Counted from the stretch's first letter, positions 24,552 through 33,714 are shown. The stretch is DNA of 64,000 nucleotides from Anaerolineae bacterium (GCA_003327455.1 QOQU01000009.1:62001-126000); one strand, 5' to 3'. A program made the numbers and translations. Notes: generated from the sequence alone by a model not told the origin.

Positions 24552-26195
24552 TCAGGCGTTGCTGATCGTGATAAACACCATTGGTCGGCGCTTGGTTTTG
24601 TTGTAGAGAAACGACTTTAAAGACTGCTCCAGATCGTTCTGCAAGCGACCGTTGCTGGTGCAATCTACCGTTTTGCGTACCAGTTGACGGGTTTCGGCGA
24701 TCAGTTCATCCATCTCATCGGCGCTCACAAAACCGCGCGTGATAACCTCCGGTTCGTCCAGCAAGCGACAGGAACGCCGATCTAAAACAAGATTGACCAG
24801 AACAAAGCCATCGCGGGCAAGGATTTCGCGCTCGCGCACCAGGTCAGGACTGACATCCCCTACCGAAGCGCCATCGACAAAGACATATCCACCCGGTACG
24901 CGCTCGCCAACGCGCAGTTGATCCTCACTCAGTTCGAGCACCATACCATTTTCTACAATGGCGATCCGCTCGGCTGGAATACCTACCTCCTGGGCAAGGC
25001 GAGCGTGCTGGTGCAGGTGACGTAACTCGCCATGGATGGGGATTAAAAACTTCGGCCGCACGAGGTTCAGCATCAGCTTAATCTCCTCCGCGCTGGCATG
25101 ACCGGAAACATGCACGGGTGCGATGTCCTCGTAGATGACGTTTGCCCCTCGCCGAAAGAGGCGGTTGATCGTGCGGTAGACGCTTTCTTCGTTCCCCGGA
25201 ATCGGGTGGGAAGAAAGAATGACCGTATCGCCGGGTAAAATATCGAATTGACGGTTGGTGCCGGTGGATAATCTTCCCAGAATTGAACTGGGTTCCCCCT
25301 GGGTACCGGTGGACATCAAGACCACCTCGCTGGGGTTCATACGCAAGGCTTGTTCAATGGGAACAATAGCCTCGTCGGGGATTGCCAGATAGCCCAATTT
25401 CCGGGCGATGCGGGCGTTTTCCACCATACTTGCCCCGACAAAAGCCATTTTGCGTCCATAACGGATTGCAGCGTTAGCGACCTGTTGCATGCGAGAAATT
25501 AAAGAGGCGAAACTTGCCACGATAATCCGTCCCTGCGCTTCGCGAAAGACGCTGTCGAAGGCAGCATCAATCACCCGCTCGGAGGGAGTCCATCCTGGCC
25601 GTGTAGAATTGGTCGAATCGGCCAGCAGGGCTAAAACCCCTTGTTGGGAATATTCAGCCAGCTTGGCAAAATCGGTCGGCCAGTTATCGACGGGTGTATG
25701 GTCGAATTTATAATCGCCGCTGTGAACCACCAGACCAACCGGCGTGCGGATGCCCAACCCCACCCCATCCGGGATCGAGTGACAGACGTGAAAAAACTCC
25801 ACGTCAAAGACCCCAATCTGCAACCGCTCACCGGCTCGCACTGTGTTTAACTTCAGCCTGCTCAACAAACCGTTGCGGGCAAGTTTGGCTTCCAATAAGC
25901 CAAGGGTAAGGGCAGTGGCATAAATTGGGGCTTGAACCTGCTCCAAAACATGGCGCGCCGCGCCGGTATGGTCTTCGTGACCGTGGGTGAAAACGATCCC
26001 AACCACTTTGTGGCGATTTTCGAGCAGATATTGAAAATCGGGGATGATGTAATCGATCCCCAGCATATCGTTTTCTGGGAACATTAAGCCGGCATCAACC
26101 ACGAGGATTTGGTCGGCGTATTCGTAGACCATCATATTCTTGCCTACTTCTCCCAATCCCCCAAGGGGGAGAATACGTAAAATTCTTTCTTTCAT
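24552..26195 (-). CDS. rnj: Ribonuclease J
   Basis: 547 aa from ATG 26195 (AAAGGA upstream; an in-frame TTG 27 nt earlier is rejected). Metallo-beta-lactamase/beta-CASP enzyme: HGHEDHTGAARHV is the zinc motif II, VVHSGDYKFDHTP motif IV, with beta-CASP motifs FASLISRMQQV, STGTQGEPSS and HVSGHASAEE. RNase J is a 5'-3' exonuclease and endonuclease central to mRNA decay and rRNA maturation in bacteria without RNase E. The gene has a strong consensus promoter and a roughly 185-nt leader holding a terminator-like hairpin, which suggests feedback control. Confidence 0.95.
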   Translation of the reverse strand: MKERILRILPLGGLGEVGKNMMVYEYADQILVVDAGLMFPENDMLGIDYIIPDFQYLLENRHKVVGIVFTHGHEDHTGAARHVLEQVQAPIYATALTLGLLEAKLARNGLLSRLKLNTVRAGERLQIGVFDVEFFHVCHSIPDGVGLGIRTPVGLVVHSGDYKFDHTPVDNWPTDFAKLAEYSQQGVLALLADSTNSTRPGWTPSERVIDAAFDSVFREAQGRIIVASFASLISRMQQVANAAIRYGRKMAFVGASMVENARIARKLGYLAIPDEAIVPIEQALRMNPSEVVLMSTGTQGEPSSILGRLSTGTNRQFDILPGDTVILSSHPIPGNEESVYRTINRLFRRGANVIYEDIAPVHVSGHASAEEIKLMLNLVRPKFLIPIHGELRHLHQHARLAQEVGIPAERIAIVENGMVLELSEDQLRVGERVPGGYVFVDGASVGDVSPDLVREREILARDGFVLVNLVLDRRSCRLLDEPEVITRGFVSADEMDELIAETRQLVRKTVDCTSNGRLQNDLEQSLKSFLYNKTKRRPMVFITISNA

Positions 26196-26243
26196 ACTTT
26201 CTACAGTCCTTTGTAAAACCAAGGTTAATCAGAATCAAAACAA

Positions 26244-26274
26244 CAGCCCGAACGGCAAATCACCGACCGGGCTG
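26244..26274 (-). terminator. Terminator-like hairpin in the rnj leader (candidate attenuator)
   Basis: On the minus strand CAGCCCG (26274-26268) pairs with CGGGCTG (26250-26244), with an inner CGG/CCG pairing, followed by the T-rich TTGTTTTGATT. It lies between the rnj promoter and start codon, so premature termination would control rnj. The rest of the 319-bp gap (26196-26514) holds the promoter below, a perfect GGCAAA-N1-TTTGCC palindrome at 26360-26372 and the acyl-CoA dehydrogenase leader. Confidence 0.5.
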
Positions 26275-26387
26275 CTGGGTTGAGTCAAGATGGATTATGG
26301 AATGATTCCGAAAGTTCAAATATCTTTTCCTTCTAAATCTCCAACAACGTCCTCAATCGGCAAACTTTGCCAATCAGATGCGATTTT

Positions 26388-26416
26388 ATTTTAACATTTG
26401 GGAAAGATTTTGTCAA
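26388..26416 (-). promoter_or_regulatory. Sigma-70 promoter for rnj
   Basis: Minus strand TTGACA (26416-26411), 17-bp spacer, TAAAAT (26393-26388) with TG two bases upstream. Near-consensus housekeeping promoter; transcription would begin near 26381, giving a leader of about 185 nt before ATG 26195. Confidence 0.75.
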
Positions 26417-26514
26417 AGTCGGTTTTGACTCATTGACGAAGATAAAACTTCTGCTGTTGAGAGAATATACCCACTTTGTGTTATCATTACTTAAGCGGAC
26501 GAAGGGAGTGGTGA

Positions 26515-27999
26515 ATGGACGTTAGCGATTTGCAGTCTCCAACGGCTTTTCTCAAGCGGATGTTGGGCGATTTGCCCATTTCCACGGTACTGAGTGATTA
26601 TGAACAATGGTGGGTTGCGGAGGGGATGGAGATCTCCAATCAGGTTGACCGAGGCGGCACGCCATGGTTACGCATGTTCGATGCGTTAGGCAAGCGCGTG
26701 GACGAAATCCTCTACCCTGCTGCCTATTGGCGGGCTTTGCGCCAGGGATATAAAGCCGGGCTGGTATGGCGCGCCTTTGAAGGTGGTTCGTTAGCAGACT
26801 GTTATTTACTGGGATACATCACGGCATTTTTTGACGCGGGGATGTACTGTCCCTATACCGTTTCACTCTCCACCGCTGTTCCCCTGTATAAATACGGCGA
26901 TCCGCAAGTAAAAGAATGTTTTCTACCTCCACTATTACGCAAAGATGATCAGGTTTGGCAGGGGGCAACCTGGATGACCGAAGCAGGTGGTGGCTCCGAT
27001 CTGGGAACGTATGTCGAAACACGCGCCCGGCAAACATCGCAAGGATGGCGGCTGACGGGTGAAAAGTATTTTGCCAGCAATGCAGGTGCTGAACTGGCGC
27101 TTGTTGCGGCGCGACGAACCGACGCGCCGCCTACTGTAAAAGGGCTTTCTCTCTTCCTTGTGCCGCGCTACCGGGCGGATGGTAGCTTGAATTATACAAT
27201 TCGACGCTTGAAAGATAAAATCGGCACGCGCAGTGTCCCTACTGGAGAGGTGGAATTTCAGGATAGCGAAGCTTACCTGTTGGGGCAGGCTGAGCAGGGT
27301 ATTTATCTGATTCTCGAAACACTGAATCTCTCGCGGGTTGCCAACAGTATTGGCAGCGTTGCCCTGATGCAGCGTGTCCTGGCAACCGCCGCCGATTTTG
27401 CCACCCGAAGGGTGGCTTTTGGCAAACCAATTGGCGAACAGCCACTTTTACGGCGCCAATTTGAAGAGTGGCTCAGTCTTCACAAGCAATCTTTCTGCCT
27501 GGCCTGGGAGGCCGTTCAATTGCTTGAAAATGTATGGAAAGAATCCCCTCCTTATCCTTCCCGTTACCACCTGTTTCGGTTGGTAGCTCATCTGGCAAAA
27601 TATTTCACGGCTGAACTGGCGGTGCAAACTGCTAAGTGGGCAATGGAAGTGTATGGCGGCATAGGGGTTCTGGTCGAATATGGCGTAGAGCGCTGGTTGC
27701 GGGAAGCGCTGATTCTGCCCATCTGGGAGGGCACGCCCCATCGCCAGATTTTGGATGGACTTGAAGCCATGGAACGGAAACGCGCTCACGAACGCCTTTT
27801 CGATGCCCTTGCCCCCTTTGCCGAGCCACAGGCTTATGAAGAGATGATCTCTCAAGTGGATGCCTTGCTCTCTCTGCCGCAAGAGGAAAAAGAGGCCCAA
27901 AGCGAGCGTGTCTTTCATCGCCTGGCAGTTTTTGCGGCTGAAAGTCTGTGCCGGAAGCATACCTTCCTGCAACAGGCACAGGAATACCGGATAGGTTGA
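26515..27999 (+). CDS. Acyl-CoA dehydrogenase (AidB-like long form)
   Basis: 494 aa, ATG with AAGGGAGTGG upstream. TWMTEAGGGSDLGTYVETRA is the FAD/acyl-CoA site, RLKDKIGTRSVPTGEVEFQD and SRVANSIGSVALMQRVL are further family segments, and YGGIGVLVEYGVERWLREALILPIWEGT holds the C-terminal catalytic region with the IWEGT signature. It lacks the short 380-residue form of fatty-acid dehydrogenases and is closer to AidB/long acyl-CoA dehydrogenases. No other beta-oxidation gene is near, so its acyl-CoA substrate is unknown. Confidence 0.9.
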   Translation: MDVSDLQSPTAFLKRMLGDLPISTVLSDYEQWWVAEGMEISNQVDRGGTPWLRMFDALGKRVDEILYPAAYWRALRQGYKAGLVWRAFEGGSLADCYLLGYITAFFDAGMYCPYTVSLSTAVPLYKYGDPQVKECFLPPLLRKDDQVWQGATWMTEAGGGSDLGTYVETRARQTSQGWRLTGEKYFASNAGAELALVAARRTDAPPTVKGLSLFLVPRYRADGSLNYTIRRLKDKIGTRSVPTGEVEFQDSEAYLLGQAEQGIYLILETLNLSRVANSIGSVALMQRVLATAADFATRRVAFGKPIGEQPLLRRQFEEWLSLHKQSFCLAWEAVQLLENVWKESPPYPSRYHLFRLVAHLAKYFTAELAVQTAKWAMEVYGGIGVLVEYGVERWLREALILPIWEGTPHRQILDGLEAMERKRAHERLFDALAPFAEPQAYEEMISQVDALLSLPQEEKEAQSERVFHRLAVFAAESLCRKHTFLQQAQEYRIG

Positions 28000-28068
28000 C
28001 CTCCTGGAACTTTGGAGTGCAAGGAACGTTTATGGCTGCCCAAGTCTTTGGAGAACTGCGTCGAAATG

Positions 28069-28407
28069 CTAGCCGGGCCGATTAACGCGCAATAGTTGAC
28101 CGACCATTTGCGGTTGAGCCTGAAGTGCCGTATGAATCCGTTGTGCCAGAGCCCGAAAGTCGGGATCGAACGTGCAGACAATAATGCCTGCATGATCGTT
28201 ATTTATCTGATGCAAGCGAATAAAATGTTTGCGATTCAGGGTGACCAGGATTCGCTCTTGAGCTCTGGCAAATGCCAGTACCTCTTCATCAGGAATTGCC
28301 TGGCTTGCTTGACCGCTTACATAACTGGTTAGCACATCATGCCCAAGTCTTCGTAATTCCTCAACGGCTGGCAAGGGAAAATTTTCGTTGGCGTATAACC
28401 GTGCCAT
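28069..28407 (-). CDS. DUF5615 PIN-like toxin candidate
   Basis: 112 aa. YANENFPLPAVEELRRLGHDV is the DUF5615 opening with acidic Glu in the first strand; DEEVLAFARAQERILVTLNRKHFIRLH and HAGIIVC complete the Mut7-C/PIN-like fold with conserved Asp/Asn. These proteins are encoded with DUF433 antitoxins and are thought to be RNases. Start lies 3 nt after the antitoxin stop, so they are coupled. Convergent with the acyl-CoA dehydrogenase. Confidence 0.85.
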   Translation of the reverse strand: MARLYANENFPLPAVEELRRLGHDVLTSYVSGQASQAIPDEEVLAFARAQERILVTLNRKHFIRLHQINNDHAGIIVCTFDPDFRALAQRIHTALQAQPQMVGQLLRVNRPG

Positions 28408-28410
28408 TGA

Positions 28411-28740
28411 TTATGCGGTCTCGTTCTCGAGGATTTGTTGCTCAATCTCTTCTCGATGTAGGCGGTAATAAGCCCAGGCATTTACCAGGTCTTCTGACCG
28501 GAGACTTGGATAACTACGTAGAAGGTCTGCTTCACTTGCTCCCAATCGTCTGGCTTGTACCAACACCCAAACCGGAATCCGTGTGCGCACAATGCATGGC
28601 TCGCCACCGCAAACGTTTTGTGTGCTCTCGATTCCGGGGAATGCATCTCCCAGATCACGCACGATCCATTGCAACACTTGCGCTTTCTCGGCACGGGTTA
28701 TCTTTCCTAGAAGCTGTTCAATTTCTTCAAGCACCTTCAT
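28411..28740 (-). CDS. DUF433 antitoxin
   Basis: 109 aa from ATG 28740, which has GGAG 9 nt upstream; ATG 28755 is the other candidate. The DUF433 signature is clear: CGGEPCIVRTRIPVWVLVQARRLGASEADLLRSYPSL, then EDLVNAWAYYRLHREEIEQQI, a small winged-helix-like DNA-binding domain. The N-terminal 40 residues are an extra helical segment. Likely autorepressor and antitoxin of the downstream DUF5615 protein. The 234 nt between it and dnaA hold no recognisable gene. Confidence 0.88.
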   Translation of the reverse strand: MKVLEEIEQLLGKITRAEKAQVLQWIVRDLGDAFPGIESTQNVCGGEPCIVRTRIPVWVLVQARRLGASEADLLRSYPSLRSEDLVNAWAYYRLHREEIEQQILENETA

Positions 28741-28974
28741 AAATTGTTTCTCCATATCAGTGTTGCATCTGATCGATTTGAAGTCAGCTTAAAATCTAAT
28801 CTCTTGCTGTTGTTACAACTGGCCTCTTCACACACTCTCAATGAAAAATTGAAAGAGATGCCATGAGGATACCCTGAATTTCGTCAAAACTAGAATAACC
28901 AAATGTGATGCAAAAGTCAAGCCTATATGGAGGTTGAGGTAGACCAAATCCACATTCAAAATCTTGTCTGAATT

Positions 28975-30330
28975 TTAGCGTACCGCTGAAACGGTCGGTT
29001 TCTGAAAAAGTTGTTCCCGAATTTGGGCAACCTGACGGCGCAGTTGCTCATTCCGCTCCAGTAAATCTTCGATTTTTTCACAACCATACAGAATGGTCGT
29101 GTGATCTCGTCCACCTAAGAGTTCGCCAATTTGTGGCAGAGAACATTGTGCTTCCTTGTGCAGGAGATACATGGCAATCTGGCGAGGTAGGGCAACTTCT
29201 CGACTTCTCTCGGCGCTCAATAACCTCTGTTGGGGGATATTGTAAAGCTGACAAACGGCTTCGATGACTTCTTCTGGCTTAATCTCTGAGCGATGGGGAA
29301 TAAAATCACTTAAGATCGTCTCAACCAGTTGGGGGGTAATGGGATCACCACTGAGCTGGGCATAGGCTACCACTCGGTTTAGGGCACCCTCCAGCTCGCG
29401 AATATTGGACTGTACCCGCTTGGCGATCCGTTCCAGTAATTCAGCGGCGATGGTGTACCCGTTTCTTTCTGCCTTGTGGCGCAGGATGGCAATGCGGGTT
29501 TCAAGGTCAGGAGGTTGAATGTCTACTGTCAAGCCCCATTCTACCCGAGAACGTAAGCGTTCCTCGAGAGTCACCAGGGCTTTCGGCGGTCGATCGGAAG
29601 AGATCACGATTTGCTTGTTTTGCCCATGCAGGGTGTTGAAAGTGTGAAAGAACTCTTCTTGTGTGGACTCTTTGCCGGCAATGAATTGAATATCGTCGAG
29701 CAACAAGAGGTCAATACGGCGATATTTATCTCGGAAGGATTGCGTGTTTTGCGATCGAATGGCGTTGATTAAGTCGTTGGTAAACTCTTCAGCCGAAACG
29801 TACAGAACCTGTAGGCCTCGCTCGTGGCAGACATTGCCAATTGCATGAAGTAAATGGGTTTTACCTAACCCCACCCCACCGTAGATGAAGAGCGGGTTAT
29901 AAGCGATGGCCGGTTTATCGGCTACAGCAAGAGAGGCGGCATGGGCGAGACGATTATTGGCTCCGACAACGTAATTATCGAAGGTATAACGGGGGTTTAA
30001 ACTTCCGTTTCTGGGCGTGACCGTTGTCGATTGCAAAGGGTATTCGGCTTCCTCGTCTTTGATGGGATCGTCGATGGGGGATGGATCTTTCCAAACCGTA
30101 AAGCGCACCTGTACCGAACGCCCCATCAGGCCAGTCAAAAGACGGCTGATAGCGCTGGTCAGGCGGCTTTGTAGCCAGTCACAGGCGTAAGCATTGGGAG
30201 CTCCGATGATAAAACAACCGTCTTCGTAGGCGACAAATTCTGCGTCACGTACCCAGGTGTCAAATGCTGCCCGAGGCATCTCAATTTGCAGTTGTCCCAT
30301 CGCGGCTTGCCAGGCTTGCTCTGCTTTCAT
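28975..30330 (-). CDS. dnaA: Chromosomal replication initiator DnaA
   Basis: 451 aa from ATG 30330 (GAGGAGACAGGGC upstream). Domain I starts MKAEQAWQAAMGQLQ; domain III has Walker A GGVGLGKTHLLHAIGN, Walker B LLLLDDIQFIAGK and an arginine-finger region LEERLRSRVEWGL; domain IV has the DNA-binding signature REVALPRQIAMYLL and GGRDHTTILYGCEKI. DnaA binds origin boxes and opens the origin. Here the neighbour is dnaK (divergent) and not dnaN, so the ancestral dnaA-dnaN order has been lost. Confidence 0.97.
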   Translation of the reverse strand: MKAEQAWQAAMGQLQIEMPRAAFDTWVRDAEFVAYEDGCFIIGAPNAYACDWLQSRLTSAISRLLTGLMGRSVQVRFTVWKDPSPIDDPIKDEEAEYPLQSTTVTPRNGSLNPRYTFDNYVVGANNRLAHAASLAVADKPAIAYNPLFIYGGVGLGKTHLLHAIGNVCHERGLQVLYVSAEEFTNDLINAIRSQNTQSFRDKYRRIDLLLLDDIQFIAGKESTQEEFFHTFNTLHGQNKQIVISSDRPPKALVTLEERLRSRVEWGLTVDIQPPDLETRIAILRHKAERNGYTIAAELLERIAKRVQSNIRELEGALNRVVAYAQLSGDPITPQLVETILSDFIPHRSEIKPEEVIEAVCQLYNIPQQRLLSAERSREVALPRQIAMYLLHKEAQCSLPQIGELLGGRDHTTILYGCEKIEDLLERNEQLRRQVAQIREQLFQKPTVSAVR

Positions 30331-30566
30331 GCCCTGTCTCCTCGTTTTCGGGATTAGGCGACACTTCACCCTTCCCCAGCTCTCCCATACGGCTGGAATT
30401 CGGCATGTGGTGGTATGCAGTTTCGGATACTGGCTATAGGTTTACGACGCTCAACACATTCTACAAGGGCGATTGATGTGTCGTAACCATTTTACGAAAG
30501 AAACCAGATCTGTGCAAGACGATTAACCTACGTTTGGCTAAAAAAATTGAAAATTTTAAGGTCGGT

Positions 30567-30598
30567 AACTCGTTGGATTTCCCGGCGAGTTGTTTTTT
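30567..30598 (+). terminator. Terminator-like hairpin upstream of dnaK
   Basis: AACTCG (30567-30572) pairs with CGAGTT (30586-30591), extended inward by two G-T and two G-C pairs to a 5-nt loop, followed by six T at 30593-30598. It is 275 nt before dnaK and ahead of the dnaK promoter, so it would end a short plus-strand transcript starting near 30450-30520 or block read-in. Confidence 0.5.
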
Positions 30599-30751
30599 CA
30601 TTTGCAACGAATTGCAAAATGATTTAGCCAAATTGTAGGAAGTCTCCTTTGATACCCACCATATATGGGGGTAGTTAGAGAATACAGGTCTAATCGAGGG
30701 CGATTTATAGACTTAAACCTTAAAAATGTTTAGCAAAGATTTTACGCGCAA

Positions 30752-30780
30752 TTGTGCACTTTCGCTCGAGAAGATATAAA
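30752..30780 (+). promoter_or_regulatory. dnaK: Promoter for dnaK
   Basis: TTGTGC (30752-30757), 17-bp spacer, TATAAA (30775-30780), about 94 nt before the dnaK ATG. No CIRCE element (TTAGCACTC-N9-GAGTGCTAA) is present, so HrcA control of this copy is not supported. Confidence 0.6.
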
Positions 30781-30873
30781 CAACTTTCCTATGGAATGTT
30801 AACGATTTTCTTGCATAGATGGGGTAACCTTTAGCAGGATAGAACCCAAAAAACTAGAAGAGAGGAGAGAATT

Positions 30874-32766
30874 ATGTCGAAAATTATTGGTATCGACCTT
30901 GGAACAACCAACAGCGTGGTAGCTGTGATGGAAGGCGGCGACCCGACCGTAATCCCCACTGCGGAAGGTGGACGGCTTTTGCCTTCAGTCGTGGCCTTCA
31001 ATAAAAATGGCGAGCGCCTGGTAGGTCAGACTGCCAAACGACAGGCGGTTATCAATCCGGAGAACACCATTTATTCCATCAAGCGCTTCATGGGGCGTCG
31101 TTTCGATGAAGTGGAAACCGAGCGCAAGATGGTCTCCTATCAGGTCGTGCGAGGACCTGCGAATGACGCGCGCGTGAAGATCCCGGTTACCGGTCGCGAG
31201 TATAGCCCGCAGGAGATCTCGGCGATGATCCTCGCCAAGCTGAAAGCCGATGCCGAAGCCTATCTGGGTGAACCCGTTACCAAAGCGGTGATCACTGTGC
31301 CGGCCTACTTCAACGATAGCCAGCGCCAGGCAACCAAAGATGCCGGACGGATTGCCGGTTTGGATGTGGTGCGCATTATCAATGAGCCAACGGCAGCGGC
31401 TCTGGCGTACGGGCTTGACAAGAAAGAAAATGAAACTATCCTGGTCTTTGATCTGGGTGGTGGTACCTTCGATGTCAGCATTCTGGAGGTTGGCGACGGC
31501 GTCATTGAAGTCAAAGCGACCAATGGCGACACCCACCTGGGTGGGGATGACTGGGATGAGCGCATCGTGAACTGGGTGGCGGAGGAGTTCAAAAAAGAAC
31601 ATGGGATTGACCTGCGCACCGACCGCCAGGCATTGCAACGCCTGCGCGAAGCAGCCGAGAAAGCCAAAATCGAGCTTTCCAGCGTGATGGAGACGGAGAT
31701 CAATCTGCCCTATATCACCGCCGATGCTTCCGGTCCAAAGCACTTACAAATGAAGCTTACCCGTGCCAAATTTGAACAACTTACCGAGGACCTGGTTGCC
31801 CGACTGCGCGGGCCGTTTAATGCCGCCTTAAACGATGCCGGCTTGAAAGCTTCGGATATTGATGAGGTTGTCCTGGTTGGTGGTGCGACCCGCATGCCGA
31901 TGGTCCAAGACCTGGTCCGTTCGCTGACCAACAAAGAACCTCATAAAGGCGTCAACCCTGACGAGGTAGTTGCAGTCGGTGCGGCTATCCAGGGTGGTGT
32001 CCTGGCGGGTGAAGTCAAAGATGTGCTTCTGTTGGATGTTACGCCCTTATCGCTCGGCGTTGAGACACTTGGCGGTGTGATGACCACCCTCATCGAGCGC
32101 AATACGACCATCCCCGTGCGCCGCAGTGAGATCTTCTCGACCGCCGAGGATAACCAGACAGCCGTGGATATCCACATCTTACAGGGTGAACGGCCAATGG
32201 CAGCCGACAACATGAGCTTGGGTCGTTTCCGCCTGGAAGGCATTCCTCCGGCACCACGGGGTATACCCCAAATCGAAGTTACCTTCGATATTGACGCCAA
32301 CGGCATTCTCAATGTCACGGCCAGAGACAAGGCAACCGGCAAAGAGCAAAAAGTGACCATCACGGCTTCGACCAACCTGAACAAGGACGAGATCGAGCGC
32401 ATGATTCGGGAAGCTCGTGAGCACGAAGCAGAAGACCGGCGGCGCCGCGAACTGGTTGAGGCGCGCAATATGGCTGATCAGATAGCCTACCAGACTGAGA
32501 AGACGCTGCGCGAGTTGGGTGATAAAGTTCCGACTGCCGAGCGCGACTCGATCCAACGAAAGATTGCAGACCTGCGCCAGGCTGCCCAGGGTGATGATAT
32601 CGAGAAGATTCGCCGTCTTACCGAAGAGTTGCAAAACGCTTTTCACGCGATTAGCCAGCAACTCTACGCTCAACAGGCACAAAGCACATCTTCTGGCAGC
32701 GGCAATGGTCGTTCAGGTACCAGTGGCGAAGGTGAAGTCGTCGAAGGGGAGTTTCGCGAAGCCTGA
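30874..32766 (+). CDS. dnaK: Molecular chaperone DnaK (Hsp70)
   Basis: 630 aa. [18 protein letters not shown], the ATPase phosphate motif [17 protein letters not shown] and [14 protein letters not shown] define the nucleotide-binding domain; [11 protein letters not shown] and the linker [16 protein letters not shown] follow, then the peptide-binding domain and helical lid, ending in a Gly/Ser-rich tail with acidic [12 protein letters not shown]. Strong ribosome site GAGAGGAGAG. Neither grpE nor dnaJ is adjacent, so this is a stand-alone copy; a second copy with its partners may be elsewhere. Followed by a bidirectional terminator. Confidence 0.98.
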   Translation: MSKIIGIDLGTTNSVVAVMEGGDPTVIPTAEGGRLLPSVVAFNKNGERLVGQTAKRQAVINPENTIYSIKRFMGRRFDEVETERKMVSYQVVRGPANDARVKIPVTGREYSPQEISAMILAKLKADAEAYLGEPVTKAVITVPAYFNDSQRQATKDAGRIAGLDVVRIINEPTAAALAYGLDKKENETILVFDLGGGTFDVSILEVGDGVIEVKATNGDTHLGGDDWDERIVNWVAEEFKKEHGIDLRTDRQALQRLREAAEKAKIELSSVMETEINLPYITADASGPKHLQMKLTRAKFEQLTEDLVARLRGPFNAALNDAGLKASDIDEVVLVGGATRMPMVQDLVRSLTNKEPHKGVNPDEVVAVGAAIQGGVLAGEVKDVLLLDVTPLSLGVETLGGVMTTLIERNTTIPVRRSEIFSTAEDNQTAVDIHILQGERPMAADNMSLGRFRLEGIPPAPRGIPQIEVTFDIDANGILNVTARDKATGKEQKVTITASTNLNKDEIERMIREAREHEAEDRRRRELVEARNMADQIAYQTEKTLRELGDKVPTAERDSIQRKIADLRQAAQGDDIEKIRRLTEELQNAFHAISQQLYAQQAQSTSSGSGNGRSGTSGEGEVVEGEFREA

Positions 32767-32781
32767 GATTGGTAAGAAAAA

Positions 32782-32815
32782 CGTGGGAGCGTCACGCTCC
32801 CACGCCATTTCTTTT
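32782..32815. terminator. Bidirectional terminator between dnaK and the S1-domain gene
   Basis: CGTGGGAGCGT (32782-32792) and ACGCTCCCACG (32794-32804) form a long perfect stem. Plus-strand tail CCATTTCTTTT serves dnaK; on the minus strand TTTTTCTTACC follows the stem and serves the S1-domain gene that ends at 32839. Confidence 0.88.
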
Positions 32816-32838
32816 GCCGGTTTCGACGGGCAATGAAT

Positions 32839-33624
32839 TCACTTGCGTCGGTTTTGCAAGGTGCGGTCAAACAATTGCTCGAATTGTTGATCGGGTGCTT
32901 TTTTCTTTCTCTTGCGCACTCCAACCAGCGACCCCAGCTTGACATTCGAGCGTTCCATTGCCTCTCGCAGAGCAATTTCCATTGCGGTTGGTTCGCTTTC
33001 ACTGACGGGGGGTGGATTGAGCGGCTCTTTTTCCGTTTCTTTCTCCGCAGCCACGGCTTTGCTCTGCGATGGCGTAGTGGGTTGCGGCGGGGCTTCCAAT
33101 GCTTTCATCGAAAGCTTAATTTGCTTCTTGCGTCGGTTGACCTCCAGCACCTGAGCCTCGATTTCATCACCTTCCTTCACCAGGTCGGAGGGCGACTTGA
33201 TATAACCATGCGTCATCTCGCTGATATGCACCAGACCAGGCCTTTCAGCGCCAATATCCACAAAAATTCCAAACTTCTCGATGCGGGTAACTTTTCCTTT
33301 TACAACCATCCCTTTATTGATTTCACGCCACTCTAAATCGAGGGGTTTAATCATGGTTAATTCCAGGCGTTGCTTTTTTGCATCTACTCTGCGAACCCAA
33401 ACTTCGACTGGTTGTCCGACCTGTACGACATCCTCGACCCGTTTGGTTTCACCTGCCTGTAATTGGGAAATATGCACAACGCCGGGTATGGCTAAGCCCA
33501 CATCAACAATGGCACCGGCGATGTTGATCTTTTTGACCACACCGTTGAACTTCATCTTGCGTTTGATCCCTTCCAGGGGGATCGGCTGTTCTGTTGTTGG
33601 GGCTGCTATCTCGTTTGCTTCCAT
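32839..33624 (-). CDS. RNA-binding protein with two S1 domains
   Basis: 261 aa from ATG 33624 (GGAGAG upstream); the open frame to 33771 runs through the promoter and is not coding. Two S1 folds at about residues 20-95 (GVVKKINIAGAIVDVGLAIPGVVHISQL) and 105-180 (GKVTRIEKFGIFVDIGAERPGLVHISEM), then a Pro/Glu/Lys-rich linker and a basic C-terminus RKRKKKAP. Resembles shortened S1/YugI-type proteins and not full ribosomal S1 with four to six repeats. Probable mRNA or ribosome binding. Expressed from a perfect consensus promoter. Confidence 0.85.
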   Translation of the reverse strand: MEANEIAAPTTEQPIPLEGIKRKMKFNGVVKKINIAGAIVDVGLAIPGVVHISQLQAGETKRVEDVVQVGQPVEVWVRRVDAKKQRLELTMIKPLDLEWREINKGMVVKGKVTRIEKFGIFVDIGAERPGLVHISEMTHGYIKSPSDLVKEGDEIEAQVLEVNRRKKQIKLSMKALEAPPQPTTPSQSKAVAAEKETEKEPLNPPPVSESEPTAMEIALREAMERSNVKLGSLVGVRKRKKKAPDQQFEQLFDRTLQNRRK

Positions 33625-33714
33625 AGCGCCACTCTCCACAATCTCTAAGAATAAGATAACCACCTTAAAGGCGGAAAATTGCAGTCCAGGTAACGGTAAT
33701 GACCGCGAATTGAG

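Larger units (their letters stand above)
30331..30873. other. 543-bp AT-rich dnaA-dnaK spacer with inverted repeats (possible origin region)
   Basis: No gene is seen. Contents: a TCGTAA-N5-TTACGA palindrome (30481-30497) and another TTACGA at 30442-30447; a 10-bp inverted repeat TTTGGCTAAA (30533-30542) and TTTAGCCAAA (30623-30632) enclosing an A/T-rich stretch; a hairpin with T-run (30567-30598); TTTGCAA-N4-TTGCAAA (30601-30618); a CCATATATGG palindrome near 30660; and the dnaK promoter. I found no good match to the TTATCCACA DnaA box by eye, so calling it oriC is only a suggestion from its place beside dnaA and its composition. Confidence 0.4.

Noticed and set aside
28000-28068. Small gene between acyl-CoA dehydrogenase and the toxin
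   Set aside because: Only 69 nt, no ribosome site, no hairpin with T-run.
30781-30873. CIRCE (HrcA) operator before dnaK
   Set aside because: No TTAGCACTC-N9-GAGTGCTAA or close variant is present.
30985-31743. 252-aa open frame antisense to dnaK
   Set aside because: dnaK on the plus strand is unmistakable; long antisense frames are common in GC-biased conserved genes.
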